Shown piece after piece: positions 32,447-44,823 of a stretch of 64,000 nt of DNA. The translations under genes and the position numbers were made by a program. Position 1 is the first letter of the stretch. Each line of letters begins with the position of its first letter. The stretch comes from Craterostigma plantagineum (Eukaryota; Streptophyta; Magnoliopsida; Lamiales; Linderniaceae), in assembly GCA_027422505.1 (NCBI GenBank), contig JAPQWV010000018.1:10992001-11056000 (forward strand), read 5' to 3'. The notes under the pieces were generated by a model that worked only from the letters and a program-made list of their open reading frames with translations, ran no database searches and was not told where the DNA came from.

Positions 32447-33096
32447 GAGTGTGTGTGCGTTGTTTGCAAGACTTTTAATGAATTAGTAGTTCATTTGAAG
32501 CATATTCGGTATTTCCAGGAGCGTTCTGTCGACTGATAATGAATCAGTCGTGTAATTCATAATTTTCTCAATGTTAGCTTAATATTTTTGTATCCTGACG
32601 TCGCTAATAAGTCACCTCAATTGATGCGACCTTCATAGATCTGAAAGAATATTTGTTTCCTTAACTTTTATTTTCTCTTCTTTAACTTTGCTGTTAACGT
32701 TTCAGTCGTGTTATTTATACCTCTCATAAAAGAAATTGCGTGAGCTCTCCAAGAGAATTTTCCAACAATGTAGGTTAGTAGTCATTCACGTATAGCTCTC
32801 CAAAAGAAATTGCGTGAGCTCTCATAAGAAAATTGAGGATGTTTCTTCCATTGTTTCGAAGTCCTGTATACGATATTTGCAAAATCCCCTTTCTGGCATT
32901 AAACTATATAGGACTAATACAACTGTAAGGGAAACTTCTATTAGTATTTAAAAAACATGACGTCTATATGCATGTATTCAATCCTTATATTCGAGGAATC
33001 CTTTATAACACATTCCCTTATATCACATGTTACTCTGATAACATAGTGGACGAACGCATAAGCTCTTTCATTTAAAAAATGTAATGTAGAACTCTC
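32447..33096 (-). other. 3' flank of the Helitron helicase
   Basis: There is no gene in this 650-base stretch downstream of the helicase stop. A 22-base direct repeat with the core AAAGAAATTGCGTGAGCTC occurs at about 32728 and 32803. I could not place a convincing Helitron 3' hairpin with a CTRR end. Confidence 0.5.
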
Positions 33097-35028
33097 TCAC
33101 CTAATTGTTGTAGCTTCATGGTAAACAATATTAACTATTTCATCGTCTTCAATTTCAACCTCCTTGAAACTGAGAATCTTTATTCCAGTCTGTGATGTCG
33201 CCCGAGACAATGGAACGTACAGTTGGCCATGCGTAAATACCGGTTTTGGAAGATATACACCAACATTTTTTAAACTCTGTCCTTGGCTTTTGTTGATAGT
33301 CATTGCATAGCATACTCGTATCGGAAACTGTCTGCGGAGTAACTTAACTGGCAATGATGACCTGTTGGTGAAAGAACTATTCTTGGGATAAGTACTTTAT
33401 TTCCAACATGCGATCCTGTAATAATCTCACATTCAATCACTCTACTGCCCATACGCGAAACTGTCATCCTTGTCCCATTACATAATCCGTCCTTCTGATT
33501 TAGATTCCTCAACAGCATCACGGGAACTGCTTGTTTGAGTAAGAGTTTATGATTTGGAAGGCCAGAAACTTTAAGGGGTTAAGAAATTCAACTGGATGCA
33601 TGTTTTCTATTTCACTTTCATCCCCAGAATTGATTTCCATGCTATATGAACTTAGATATTCAGTTGGTTGTCCAGGGGACATTGACAACATGTACCTGTT
33701 AATCTCATCAACAGTCTCATTTCTTGGGGTGAATATTTCCCTCTCTCTGAGATATGTATGAACAACATTCCTCTCTTCAAAATCTGCATAAACATAATCT
33801 GCAATCTGTTTCACCGGATCCGTAGAAGGGCGAATAATCATATCACTTTGAAGTCTAATTGTTACCATTGGCTGAAGTTGTTGTTGGATTACCATCTCCA
33901 ACTTGTTCCATTTTGCAAAATCTATTTCAGACTGATGTACTCTCATATTCTTCTTCAAGCTGTAGAAACGACAATACTTCCATAGGTAAGAGCGGTTTAT
34001 AACTGATTCAACAACGTCTTGCCGTGTACCCTTTGGAATAACCGGCAGTATTTGCCAGTCTCCACCTAAAAGGACAGTTTCCCACCAAATATCAGTCTAT
34101 CAGCAACTGTGTTCTCAACCGACATAAGATCCCTCATTGTTCTGTCCAATGATTTGAAAGCAAATTTATGTATCATCGGTGCTTCATCCCAAATGATTAA
34201 ATCTGAGCGACGTAAGAGTTCCGCTAATATTGAACCATGGCGAATATCACACATAGAATTTTCACGTAAGGATATTGGTAGCTTAAATCTCGAGTCACCT
34301 GTCCTTCCTCCTGATAGCAATAACGAAGCAATCCCTGACGATGCTACATGAATTACTATCTTGTTTTCTGACCGCAGCTTTTTTATTAGCAAATTGTATA
34401 AGTAAGTCTTTCCTGTTCCTCCTGAACCATTGAGGAAAAAAAAGCTGACCATCATTTGCACATACGGATTCTATAACAGGATCAAATACCACCTTTTGAT
34501 CTTCATTCAGCGTAGCAATTAGTTCTTCATTTTCCACCGTGGTTCTTTCAATATTGAAGTTCAATTCTTCCATTAGGAATCTATTTCCAAGATCTTTGAG
34601 AACACTGTCCGAGGGAGTCGGCATTCCAGGGAACTCACCAAGCATTTTCGAATTCTGATTCAGTAACTTCTCCAATTCTATTAGGGTATAACATTGTAGT
34701 TCATCGTCTGAAAGCTCCAAAGATGAAAATGTAAACAAACGTCTCTGTTTCCTCGTAATATCTTCTGACATATATTGCCAGAAACTATTCCATAGTCGCA
34801 AAGGATCTGTCATTTCACAATATGTCAACAGTGTAGTAAATAGATGCTGCAACTGATATGGAGATGCCCAGGGAACAGCTTTTTCCATTGCTTGATGCCA
34901 TTCAGAATCTCCTTCCAACAATCCTCTTCTGCAACACGTTTCTTTGAAACTCTGTAATACATTTCCGTCCACAGTCGTATATCTTCATAGGATGTTGGTC
35001 CTTTCACAAACATAAGCAACATTTTCAT
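33097..35028 (-). pseudogene. Helitron Pif1-like helicase domain
   Basis: The helicase unwinds the donor strand in rolling-circle transposition. Read leftwards, 34295-34972 carries the pre-helicase region ending in LNEDQKVVFD. After a one-base shift at an eight-A run (about 34440), 34066-34461 carries Walker A GSGGTGKT (34405-34428) and the Walker B-type WDEAPM (about 34174-34191). A shift near 34070 precedes a motif III-like GGDWQILPVIPKGTR. Motif IV-type NMRVHQ opens 33518-33958, and 33097-33354 holds the C-terminal TINKSQGQSL and QLYVPLSRAT motifs. All helicase motifs remain, but at least four frame changes inactivate it. Confidence 0.87.
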
Positions 35029-37421
35029 GTAGTAATTTCACCAGTAGTTGGATGAATATTCACAATTCTTCCAAGAACAATTCCTCTCTTGCGCGGTGTC
35101 CAAGCTTTTTTATCACTGCTCCATACAAATTTTGACGGAAATTGTACGTAAGTTAGAGTCCTTGCTTCCCTATTACGCGAGTTTGTTACCATCCATTCGG
35201 TAAACATCGTTTTCCGAATACCATCTCACGTCAATAGATTCTCCAAATCAGCAGCATCATCATACTGTTGTCCTTCAAGATACAATGGAAGTCTTACAAT
35301 AGCGGGCGATCTATAATGTATGTCAAAGGAAAATATTCTCCACATAGCTTCGCAGGCAGATAAGTACCGACAGTCAAGATATCTCTTTATTTCGTCACTG
35401 TTTTGTGCCGTTTTTGCAGATTTATCAACTGCAGCATCTACCGAATTTCTGCTTTGTATGATCATTGTTGCTTTATCGACTCCCTTCGTAATATACTTGA
35501 AGAGGTATTTTATTGCTTTAGTCCTATTGCACATTCAACATTTATATGAGCATTATATTTTTTCAGCAGTGGTAGATTATGTGGCACAACATAACTATTA
35601 TCCAAGCAGATTTTCTTCTTTGTAATATAAATCCTATCGATTCTTCTCCGCCGATATCTCACTTAACCAGTCTCATCGATTGTCGTTGTCTCAATATACT
35701 GTTTAGGGAATTTTCTTGTGCACCTGTGATTTTCCATGCAAGCATTGTTTGGTCTGTCCAAACCACATGGTCCATGCATCATAAATTGTTTGACCAAATG
35801 ATATCCCTCCTCGTCTACTTCCATGTCTGGAATTTCTGCTGATATTACTGAGTCTACTTCCGAAGGACTTGGATGTCCGTCATGGCCACTTAGCCAAGTC
35901 AATATATGTGCATGTGGCAGGCCTCTTTTCTAAAATTCTATTGTATACGACACTACAAGAAAAAAATAAAACAGAAATGCTCGTAGCATTGAAACTTTTC
36001 GTAAAGTGTCCTCCTCATCAACGACATAAAATATCTGAGAGTATTGTGTAGAAAATATACCTGCAACCACGGGGCCAAAGAATATTCCTTTCCGAATATC
36101 AGAAATCAAACTGTTCAGTTTTATTTTAAAAACCCGACACTGCAAGTCTGGCCTATCATTAGAGCTATCATTTCCATATCTTTGCAAATGATCTGTTATT
36201 TCGTCCCGGTTAGGATTTGCTGTGATAGTAATGAATAGATCTGGATTATTGTACCACCTGCATAAAGGCAGTGCGTCATGGTAGTTTTCCAACATATATC
36301 TGGGATTGTTGCCAATAGATCTTGCATTAGTCTCTCCTCTCGTTACAACATCAGCGATGTTACTGTAAACATCCGCTCTCAGCGTCTTTTGATTATTTCT
36401 TATCCAACGCAGCCTTTCTTGTTCGATCGCTGTGTAAGCATCGACAACATACTGATGGAGTAGACGTCCAGACCATACAATACCTTGACCTTCCGATAAT
36501 CTAGTCTGTATTTGATATGAATAGTATTCACGCATAGTTATGTTCTCCCTTTTGGTAGTGCTGTGGACCTTATCTGAGCAGGGTATCTGGTCATGGAATC
36601 CAGACTGTCCAAACGGAAATAACAAAGGATATTACATTGCCATAAATGAAGGATGCGATTCGCTGATTCTCTTTAGCGGACCATTTTTTGTCTGGACTAT
36701 GATGTCTCTTTCCCAATCGTTTCAGGGAGATCTCCAACTATCAATCCAGCAATTTCATCCGTGGAGGGAAGTTCGTACTGCTTTCCTCTACGCCCTCGTC
36801 CAAGTAGTAATATCGATAGTTCAGCAGTTTCACCAGATTCATGTCTGTCCCGTGCCATTCGGAAAACTTTCGCCAGCTCATTATATGTATCCATCATTTG
36901 AATGATTCCTGAAACCACTTCTGTATCCAAATTTTCTGAACTTTTTTCTGGACAACGTTCCCAAACGGTTTGAAACTTCATTTGATGTGTCGTAGATATA
37001 GAGCTGAGCAAATTTTGGAGTCTCACCTTCAGCAGGAAGCAATGAACCAATATTATGACAGTTTTGTCCATATATTCCGTAGACGTACGAACCTATTCTT
37101 GGTTTCACCGTTGGGTCTATGTTTGCACCCATTGATGTGAAGGAAAGGATTGAGTCATAGACTCGTATAGATTGCCGAAAGATATATCTGACAACTTTTC
37201 CTCAATATATAACGGAGGCTGTTCAAGTGGAGGGAGTGAAACTCTTCCCTGGCCACAACATAGCGTAAACACTAAATTTTTGCTACTCGCTCTTGCTTTT
37301 GCTGACTCTGATTTCCACATCAATGCATGACAGTGAGGACAATGGCTAATCTTCTCCGTGGTAATCACTGTAGAAGTTGAGATGTTCCTTTTATTGGACA
37401 ATAAAGATCTCCGAGCGACCC
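35025..37421 (-). pseudogene. Helitron Rep (HUH endonuclease) domain
   Basis: Rep nicks and joins DNA at the transposon ends. The N-terminal zinc-finger-like region reads HCPHCHALMW and FTLCCGQG (37117-37431). The middle (36697-37132) is followed by the Helitron-like N domain at 35930-36625, with LFPFGQSGFH, GRLLHQYVVDAY and FITITANP. The HUH motif reads KRGLPHAHIL at 35897-35926, with the two His codons inside 35906-35914. The two catalytic Tyr are in IKYLFKYITKG at about 35493-35507. Frames change several times (near 36630, 35930, 35600 and 35210). The conserved residues for nicking survive although the protein cannot be made. Confidence 0.87.
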
Positions 37422-37496
37422 CTGAATTCATATCACAAAATCATTTTTGAAACTATTCTATGACAAATTCCAAACCTAGGTATTTTGTTCAATTAC
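37422..37496 (-). other. Intron in the Helitron gene (75 nt)
   Basis: On the minus strand GTAATTG at 37496 and TTCAG ending at 37422 bound a 75-base stretch with in-frame stops. Removing it joins the exon ending LCYK to the one beginning with the VARRSLLSNK frame. The splice sites are consensus; transcript evidence would be needed to prove it. Confidence 0.6.
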
Positions 37497-37636
37497 CTTG
37501 TAACAAAGTCTGGGGTCTTTCTTCATTGTATCCAACAGCTTCCGCATCTTTGTTGTGCTTGCTGCGGCTTCTCTTTGATGCTGATATTGGAAATTTTGCA
37601 CATTACATACGCCGATATAATGATCAAATATATTAG
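37497..37636 (-). pseudogene. Helitron first exon, part left of the Athila insertion
   Basis: The minus-strand frame IFDHYIGVCNVQNFQYQHQ continues through REAAASTTKMRKLLDTMKK to the donor site at 37496. The right edge is the target duplication ATTAG at 37632-37636. Dropping one duplication copy and the Athila element joins this frame to codons at 48452-48466 (MLKAN), which begin with an ATG at 48466. That shows the exon was intact across the site before the insertion. Confidence 0.65.
37632..37636. repeat. Target site duplication ATTAG (left copy)
   Basis: ATTAG precedes the Athila LTR at 37637 and recurs exactly after the far LTR at 48452-48456. Five bases is the normal length for Ty3/gypsy integrases. 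Confidence 0.95.
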
Positions 37637-39519
37637 TGGTCGCGTCAAAACGGCCAAAAATAAAATTTATCACCTCAATCACAAATACGAGTATAGCGAA
37701 AGTAGGGATCGTCTCCACAGGGAAAATGGTTGATTTATTTCTAATTTCAAACTCGATCAATAATTATAATAATAATAATATTAATAATAATAATGATATT
37801 AAGGGGGGGGGGGGTTTGATGATAAAACGAGAAATAAAAATATCGAGACTAACGATAATAAAATAATAGTTGAAGGAATTATTGTCCACCTAGATTTATT
37901 TAACTGACCATCGATTTAATAAAATATTATGTCAGCGCAAGCATAATCGGTTATAGTTATTGACGAACGCCTAATAACCAATCTTTTCTTACTTTCTTGG
38001 TAATTAAGAGACGCTCTATAATTAGTTAATCGAAAAATAATCTCCGGGACGCCCTGCAAGATTTAAAGTTCCGACAGCGTTAAATACGAAAAAGACCCGA
38101 TTATTGACTAATAAACTCGGATGCCGGTTTATTAAAATCAAATCGTTTAACCTTACAATATAACTTACACTTACCGTAGGTAGAGAAGTTGAAATTTATT
38201 TGCTACTTATTAAAACAAACAAACAATTACCGATTTGTTGTTTTAATTAGCTATTAATTTACATAGATCTCATAAACATTGCCCACTGTTTATTTAATCT
38301 AAGCTCATCGATATAATTAACGCCCGGTTAAACGAATACATACGCTTTCAAGAATAGGCTCGTTTACCTCACAGTTTTAATAAACTAGGCTTCGAACAAT
38401 CCTTCGACTATGGGAATTAGCCGCCAAACATATTAATGAAAACTCAGCTAAAGTTAATTAATTCTAAAGACATAACTAAATGGACAGAAATAAACTTACG
38501 ACCGTATGAAATGATACTTGCTGTCTTCCTCGGAAAAGCACATCATCGTATGCGTTATCGCCCCAAGAATAAAAGATAGCTGAATATATTTCTCAGCAAT
38601 CCCCGTTAGTGAGCTTAAGATTCTTTATCATAAATAACTTAAAATATATGAAGGTTTAAATGAGAGCAACTACAGAAAAGAAACAATAGTTCTTAAATTG
38701 AAAAAGGAACAATGTATCTGCTCTCTCCTACACTCTCTGCTCTTTCGCATCATCTATCTTCACTCACGCTACATCTCCATTTCGCTCTCAATAAAAATAT
38801 AAAGATGAGAAAACTGATCTCTAACAGACCTCTCCGTCCCCTCTTGATGCTTGGTTTCACCGTATAAATAGGTGTATCTTCCCACATATGAATGACAGCA
38901 GATCCTACTCTTCATATACGTGTTTAAGATCTTTTTTTCTTTCACATTCGAAACATGGGAGCTGAAATCCGGTTCTCTGTTTCAACCTTTGAAATTGGAA
39001 GTCTCCCGACATAAAGTGATCCCTTTATTTCTTTTGTCGGCTTTGAAAACCTTCGCTGTCTTCTCTTAATTTCTTTTTGTCTGCTATGGGTCTTGGGCAT
39101 GCTTGTGTATTTCGATTTTTTTCTTGCTTGAGTTTATCTCTCCAATCTTCATAAGCCACGTCAATTCATTGGTAATCATATTCCCTACTTGATAAAGTGA
39201 GGAAGCATCGTGGAAATTGATCATGAGTTGCCCTTGAAGGTCCCCATATATATATGATAATTACCCATCTTCAAAAGGTGCTTGTAGATTTTCCTCTTGG
39301 TTGGGTTACAGATCTGATGGATAGAATGGGCTGATATTGGACCATAGTTTGTAAAACATCGCGTTATAATTATTAACCTGTCCAAAAATTCATTTCCGAA
39401 CCATTATACTCGGATATCTGTAAATCAAGAAATACCCGCGTAAGTGCAAAATACTCGAGCAAATTCGGATAAATAACATCTGATAAAACATGTTTACGGT
39501 GCAAATTATTATTCTATCA
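37637..39519 (-). repeat. 3' LTR of the Athila element
   Basis: This 1883-base LTR appears on the plus strand as TGGTCGC...TTCTATCA, so on the element's strand it starts TGATAGAA and ends GCGACCA. A short AAT-rich run with a 12-base G tract lies near 37770-37814. A TATAAATA on the plus strand (38863-38870) points against the element's own direction. Confidence 0.93.
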
Positions 39520-39532
39520 AATTCCCCCACAC
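39520..39532 (-). other. Polypurine tract of the Athila element
   Basis: On the minus strand GTGTGGGGGAATT directly precedes the 3' LTR. A near copy of the tract and its upstream sequence lies at about 40765-40777. Confidence 0.85.
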
Positions 39533-41136
39533 TGAGACAATGCTTGTCCTCAAGCATTTACTAAAGATTAAAGATTAAAGATGTGAATATTCAGATCAAG
39601 AGTTTTCCGACATGCATTACTTCGCCCTAGAGATAGCAATTATTCACAACAATCAGCACAGGAGAATCATATCAGTTTTCGACGATCTCAGTAAAGCCTG
39701 AACACACAAAAGCCAACAACTCTCACATGGATTCTCTCAATGCGCTCAAAGTATTTATGGAAATATGTGTATACGCTCAAATCAATACTATGAACGATAT
39801 TACCCTAAGCTTGCTAACATATCACATTGCGTTCACATAGCGACTTAAGTGTACAAATCAAAAGGTCTTTATTTTGGGTTGTAATGGGGCTAGGTATTCT
39901 AGGTAGGATATTTTGGAAAAGTAGGCTAAAAATTGTCGAACCAAATGAATAATAATCGCTAAGTTCCACTACCATCGCACGACTACTTCTTAATACAGAT
40001 AAAACAAATAGCGCCGCATATATTATTTTTTTTCCTATGACGTTTTTTTTTTTCTCAATCTCTTTTTTTTTCCGACTATATATATTTCTTTTCTTTTGCG
40101 CTTTTTTTTTCTCTTTTTTTTTTCGACCCCCTTTTTTTGGGTAAACCTTTCTGAATTTTTTTTTTCTTTCTTGCTTTTTTTTTAGCTATAACTATAGGAA
40201 TACTAATAACAAGTATCTAGACGCTTCTCAAGCTAATTAATCTCTAGGTCGTGGAACCTTCGCAATTACTAATTCATCTAATCCGATAACGGGTTTAAAA
40301 AGAAAGCCAAAAGGATATATATGGGTAAATATAGTGGCTAAATTTCAACAAGAAAAATAAGGCTCAGGCTCAAGTTGGCTCACTAAGCGGATAATATTGA
40401 AGGTAGGGTCAGTGTGAGGCCAATGGCTTAATCCTAAGTGCCTTAATCACTTTTGTATACAAAAGCCGCCAATGATATCAACATGTATAATAGAGCAAGT
40501 TCTAGAATAATCGAAACATATGTGACGAACTCGTAGAAAAAGATCTGAGTATAAGGATAAATACTCTATTTTTTTTTGGCTCAAATCTCACATATTTAAG
40601 TAGGCTTTGTGTCGAACTCTTGCGCATTAGGTCTTTAAGTCAATTGAAGAAAAAGAATAATCATCCTAATACCAAATCGCTATTCCTAATTGTTTCTCTC
40701 ATGTTCTAGCAAATGCATATCGGGTTGCTCTAGACAAGAATTATTCTCATCAACTATCACGAAAATCTCCCCCACACCTTAACTCTGCATTGTCCTCAAT
40801 GTAGAATTCGTAGCTAAAATCTAAAGATTTCCACCCTAATTTTCATTTAATTATTAAGAGTCTATGTGAAGAAAGTAAAAAAGTGATAATGAAAATAAAA
40901 CTTCCCTGACAGTGATGGAATTGTAGAGAATTTCCGAGCGAGAGGATATTTGTTCCTGAGCTTAGTGAGATCTTGTAGCATATGTTGCCGATAGTCAAGC
41001 CTGCTTATCATCAAACAAAACACAGATAAAATGAAAATATTGCAATAACCAAATAAAATAGGATAATTTTGGGTTGCCTCCCAATGAGCGCTTTTCTTTA
41101 ACGTCTTTGGCTAGACGTTGTCTTCGTTCTTCCAAT
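39533..41136 (-). other. Non-coding region between Athila integrase and 3' LTR
   Basis: This 1.6 kb stretch lacks open frames with recognisable content; some Athila relatives carry an envelope-like gene here, but none is visible. A pyrimidine-rich block on the plus strand at 40020-40190 is a purine-rich block on the element's strand. A second tract, GGTGTGGGGGAGAT on the minus strand (about 40765-40777), is preceded by TTGAGGACAATGC, as is the terminal tract in diverged form. Confidence 0.7.
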
Positions 41137-42159
41137 TCATTCATAAATGGGTCGGCTCAGCTTGATCTCTTCAACGCAAGCCAAAAAATTATTCTCAAAA
41201 TAAGGTTTAAGCCTATGACCGTTAACCTTAAAACATTTATCAGAAGACATGCTCTCAATTTCGATAACGCCATTTGGAAAAATATTTTTAACAACGTACG
41301 GTCCCATCCAGCGAGATTTGAGTTTACCTGGCATGAATTTTAACCTCGAATAGTAAAGGAGAACTTTTTGTCCTACCATGAAATCGTTTTTATGCAAGAG
41401 GTTGTCGTGGAAATGCTTGGTGCGTTCCTTGTACATTCTCGCATTCTCGTAGGCTTCTAGGCGAATTTCTTCAAGTTCCTGTAGCTGAAATTTCCGTTCC
41501 TCACCAGCTTTTGTGGCCTCCATGTTACACTGTTTCACTGCCCAAAAAGCACGATGTTCAATTTCAACAGGTAAGTGACACATCTTACCGAAAACCAGGC
41601 GATACGGCGACATTCCGATTGGTGTTTTAAAAGCAGTACGGTACGCCCAAAGTGCATCGTCTAATCGCAAGCTCCAATCCTTACGATTCGGGTTTACGGT
41701 TTTCTCCAAAATATTCTTGACCTCCTTATTTGAAACTTCAGCCTGTCCGTTTGATTGTGGGTGATAAGTAGTAGCCAGTCGATGATGTACACCGTATTTG
41801 CGCATGAGTGCTTCCACCGTACGATTGCAAAAGTGCGTGCCTTGGTCGCTTATAATTGCGCGAGGAACGCCGAACCTACTAAAGATATTTGTTTTAAGAA
41901 ATCCTACAACAACTTTGGAATCGTTAGTTCGGGTAGCCTTTGCTTCCACCCACTTCGAGACATAATCAACGGCAAGTAATATATAAAGAAAACCAAACGA
42001 GCTTGGAAAAGGTCCCATAAAATCCATTCCCCATACATCAAAAATTTCACAAATTAAAATAGGGTTTTGTGGCATTTCATCTCTAAAAGAGATTGTACCT
42101 GTTCTTTGACAATTAGGACAACTCTTGCAAAATAAATAAGCATCCTTGAAACTAGTTTC
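41137..42159 (-). pseudogene. Athila pol, integrase
   Basis: The frame is continuous with the upstream pol frame apart from one TAG at 42160-42162, placed where a Trp codon (TGG) is expected. The HHCC zinc site straddles that stop: the two His lie upstream (HCHTYACGGHFG) and the two Cys downstream (CKSCPNC). The core triad is present: GMDFMGPF (Asp), ISDQGTHF (Asp) and NGQAEVSN (Glu), the last two separated by 35 residues as in DD35E integrases. The C-terminal part has [10 protein letters not shown] and ends FEN...IYE near 41137. Readthrough of a single stop would be needed to make it. Confidence 0.88.
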
Positions 42160-44823
42160 CTAATAAAATCCACAGTCTAAAACTTTTCTAGCTGTTCGTT
42201 TAGGTCCAAAGTGTCCTCCACATGCATATGTATGACAATGAGTCAGTATATTATTATTTTCATCATGTGCAATGCACCTACGAATGATTTGATCCGAACC
42301 AATTTTCCACAAGTATGGCTCATCCCACATATAATATTTAGCGTCGGTTTTAATTTTATTTTTCCTTGACGAGCTCAAATGTGAAGGCAACAAACCACTT
42401 ACCAAGTAATTAACTATATCGGCAAACCAAGGTTCTTCGTATTCCTTACCTTGGAGGCGAAATAATTGCTCTTTTCGAAACGTTTCAGAAATTGGTAGTG
42501 GCTCTTCATCACGAATCAAACGGCTCAAGTGGTCCGCAACGGAGTTGTCCACGCCTTTGCGATCCTTGATCTCCCAATCAAACTCTTGAAGCAATAAAAT
42601 CCATCGTATTAGGCGCGGTTTTGACTCCTTCTTCGACAACAAATATTTTAGAGCTGCATGGTCAGAATAAACAATAACCTTAGATCCCAATAAATAAGAT
42701 CGAAATTTATCAAATGCAAAAACAATAGATAAAAGCTCTTTTTCAGTTGTGGTGTAGTTGCATTGTGCCGAGTCGAGAGTCTTTGATGCATAGTATATGA
42801 CGTGACTCTTTCTTCCATCCTTTTGTCGAAGCACAGCTCCAATGGCGTATTTGCTTGCATCGCTTATAAGCTCGAACGGTAGCTCCCAGTTTGGAGGTTG
42901 AATTATAGGTGCAGTAGTGAGTAACAACTTCAACTTGTCAAACACCTCCTTGCATTCGTCCTCGAAATTGAATGGTACGTCATTCTGAAGTAGTCTTGAC
43001 ATCGGTTGAGCGATTTTTGAGAAATCCTTAATAAATCTCCTGTAAAAACCTGCATGACCAAGAAAGCTTCGAATTTCTCGAATATTAGTGGGGTATGGCA
43101 AACTAGAGATCAAATCGACTTTTGCCTTGTCTACTTCGATCCCCCGAGACGAAACTACATGTCCTAGAACTATTCCTTCTTTTACCATAAAATGACATTT
43201 TTCGTAGTTAAGTACAAGATTTTTATCGATGCAGCGTTTGAGAACTTCTACTAGATTATCAAGGCAATGATCAAATGAATCTCCATAGACAGTAAAGTCA
43301 TCCATAAATATTTCAATGCATGTTTCGATCAAATCAGAAAATATACTCATCATGCATCGCTGAAATGTACCAGGAGCATTACATAAACCAAAAGGCATGC
43401 GGCGATATGCAAACGCACCAAAGGGACATGTAAAAGTGGTCTTCTCTTGGTCCTCGGGTGCCAAAACAATTTGATAATATCCAGAAAAACCATCGAGAAA
43501 ACAAAAGAAAGACTTACCTGCTAGTCTCTCTAACATTTGATCAATGAAGGGTAGCAGAAAATGATCCTTTCGGGTAGCCGCATTTAACTTACGAAAATCA
43601 ATGCACATTCGCCAACCCGTCTGTAATCTCTTTTGTACCAATTCATTCTTATCATTTTTCACAAGTGAGAAACCAGATTTCTTAGGAACAACATGAACTG
43701 GACTTACCCATTGACTGTCTGATATTGGAAATATAATTCCCATGTCTAACAATTTAATAATTTCTTTCATAACTATCTCTTTCATGGCCGGATTGAGTTT
43801 GCGTTGTGCTTCTCGTATCGGTTTTGAGTCCGGTTCAAGTAGAATCCTGTGCATGCAAATAGAGGGACTTATTCCTTTGATGTCGGCCAAAGTCCATCCT
43901 ATCACACTTTTGTACTCCTTTAAAACACGCAATAATTTTTCTTCCTGGATGGCAGTTAAGTCATTTGCAATAATGACCGGCAACGTTTCTTCATCTCCTA
44001 AATAGCAGTACTTGAGGTGTTTTGGCAGATCCTTCAATTCCAACTTAGGTGCCTGTTCAATAGAAGGGACAATTTTCTCATTAGATATAGGTAAAGACAA
44101 GGCATACTTACCTGATCTATCGTGAAATTCCGGAAGCGCGTGTAATGTCATGAGCATGTTTCTAATATCTTTGTCCACTTCAAAATGCAAATCTTTTTCT
44201 GTTTTGCTATTCTTGATCACAAAGTCGAGTGTGTCGTTAGTGAAGTTACGCTCAAAATCATCTCGAACAAATGCATCAATCATACTAACAGATTCAGGTT
44301 CATTAGGATATTTCATAGCGTCAAAGACATTCATAGTAAGTTTTTCACCATCAAACTCAAAAGTAAGAGTTCCTGAATCAACGTCTATCTTAGTCTTAGC
44401 AGTTTTCATGAATGACCGACCTAATAATATAATAGCAGATTCAGGCGCATGTTCATCACCCATGTCGACAATGTAAAAATCAGCGGGAAAAATAAATTCA
44501 CCACATTTAACAAGAACATCTTCAACTAATCCTTCGGGATAAATAATTGACCTATTTGCTAATTGAATGCATATATATGTGTTCGTAAGTGGTCCCATAC
44601 TCATCTCATTGAATAAAGATAATGGCATAACATTGATTGATGCTCCTAAATCTAACATGGCATTATTTATTTTTCGCGTTCCTATAGTAATCGAGATAGC
44701 AAACATACCTGGGTCCTTGCATTTTTGAGGTAATTTTCTTTGAAGAGCAGCAGAAACATTATCACTTACAAGGATTTTGCCTTCGGTCTTATGTTTTCTT
44801 TTGTTCGAACACATTTCTTTCAA
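42160..44823 (-). pseudogene. Athila pol: protease, reverse transcriptase, RNase H
   Basis: This 887-codon open frame ends at the TAG described for the integrase. The protease motif is LDLGASINVMP at about residues 57-67, the DLGAS form usual in Athila. Reverse transcriptase follows with KLNPAMKEIV, WRMCIDFRKLNAATRKDHF, YRRMPFGLCNAPGTF and the catalytic FMDDFTVYG. RNase H has ELISDASKYAIGAVL, TTTEKELLSIVFAFDKF and VYSDHAALKYLL, then the GVDNSVADHLSRL end. All catalytic motifs look intact. It lies one frame away from the end of gag. Confidence 0.92.

Larger units (their letters stand above)
32447..37636 (-). mobile_element. Helitron, degraded autonomous copy (part)
   Basis: This minus-strand rolling-circle transposon gene has a Rep domain (HUH and two-Tyr motifs) followed by a Pif1-like helicase. 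An Athila insertion at 37637 separates it from the start of its first exon at 48452-48466. Neither terminus could be placed: no TC start or hairpin-CTRR end was identified, so the outer limits given are only those of the recognisable gene and its flank. Confidence 0.75.

Noticed and set aside
40020..40190. Poly-T block as the poly(A) tail of an inserted LINE or SINE.
   Set aside because: It is interrupted and lies within the Athila 3' region without an adjoining element body or target duplication that I could find.
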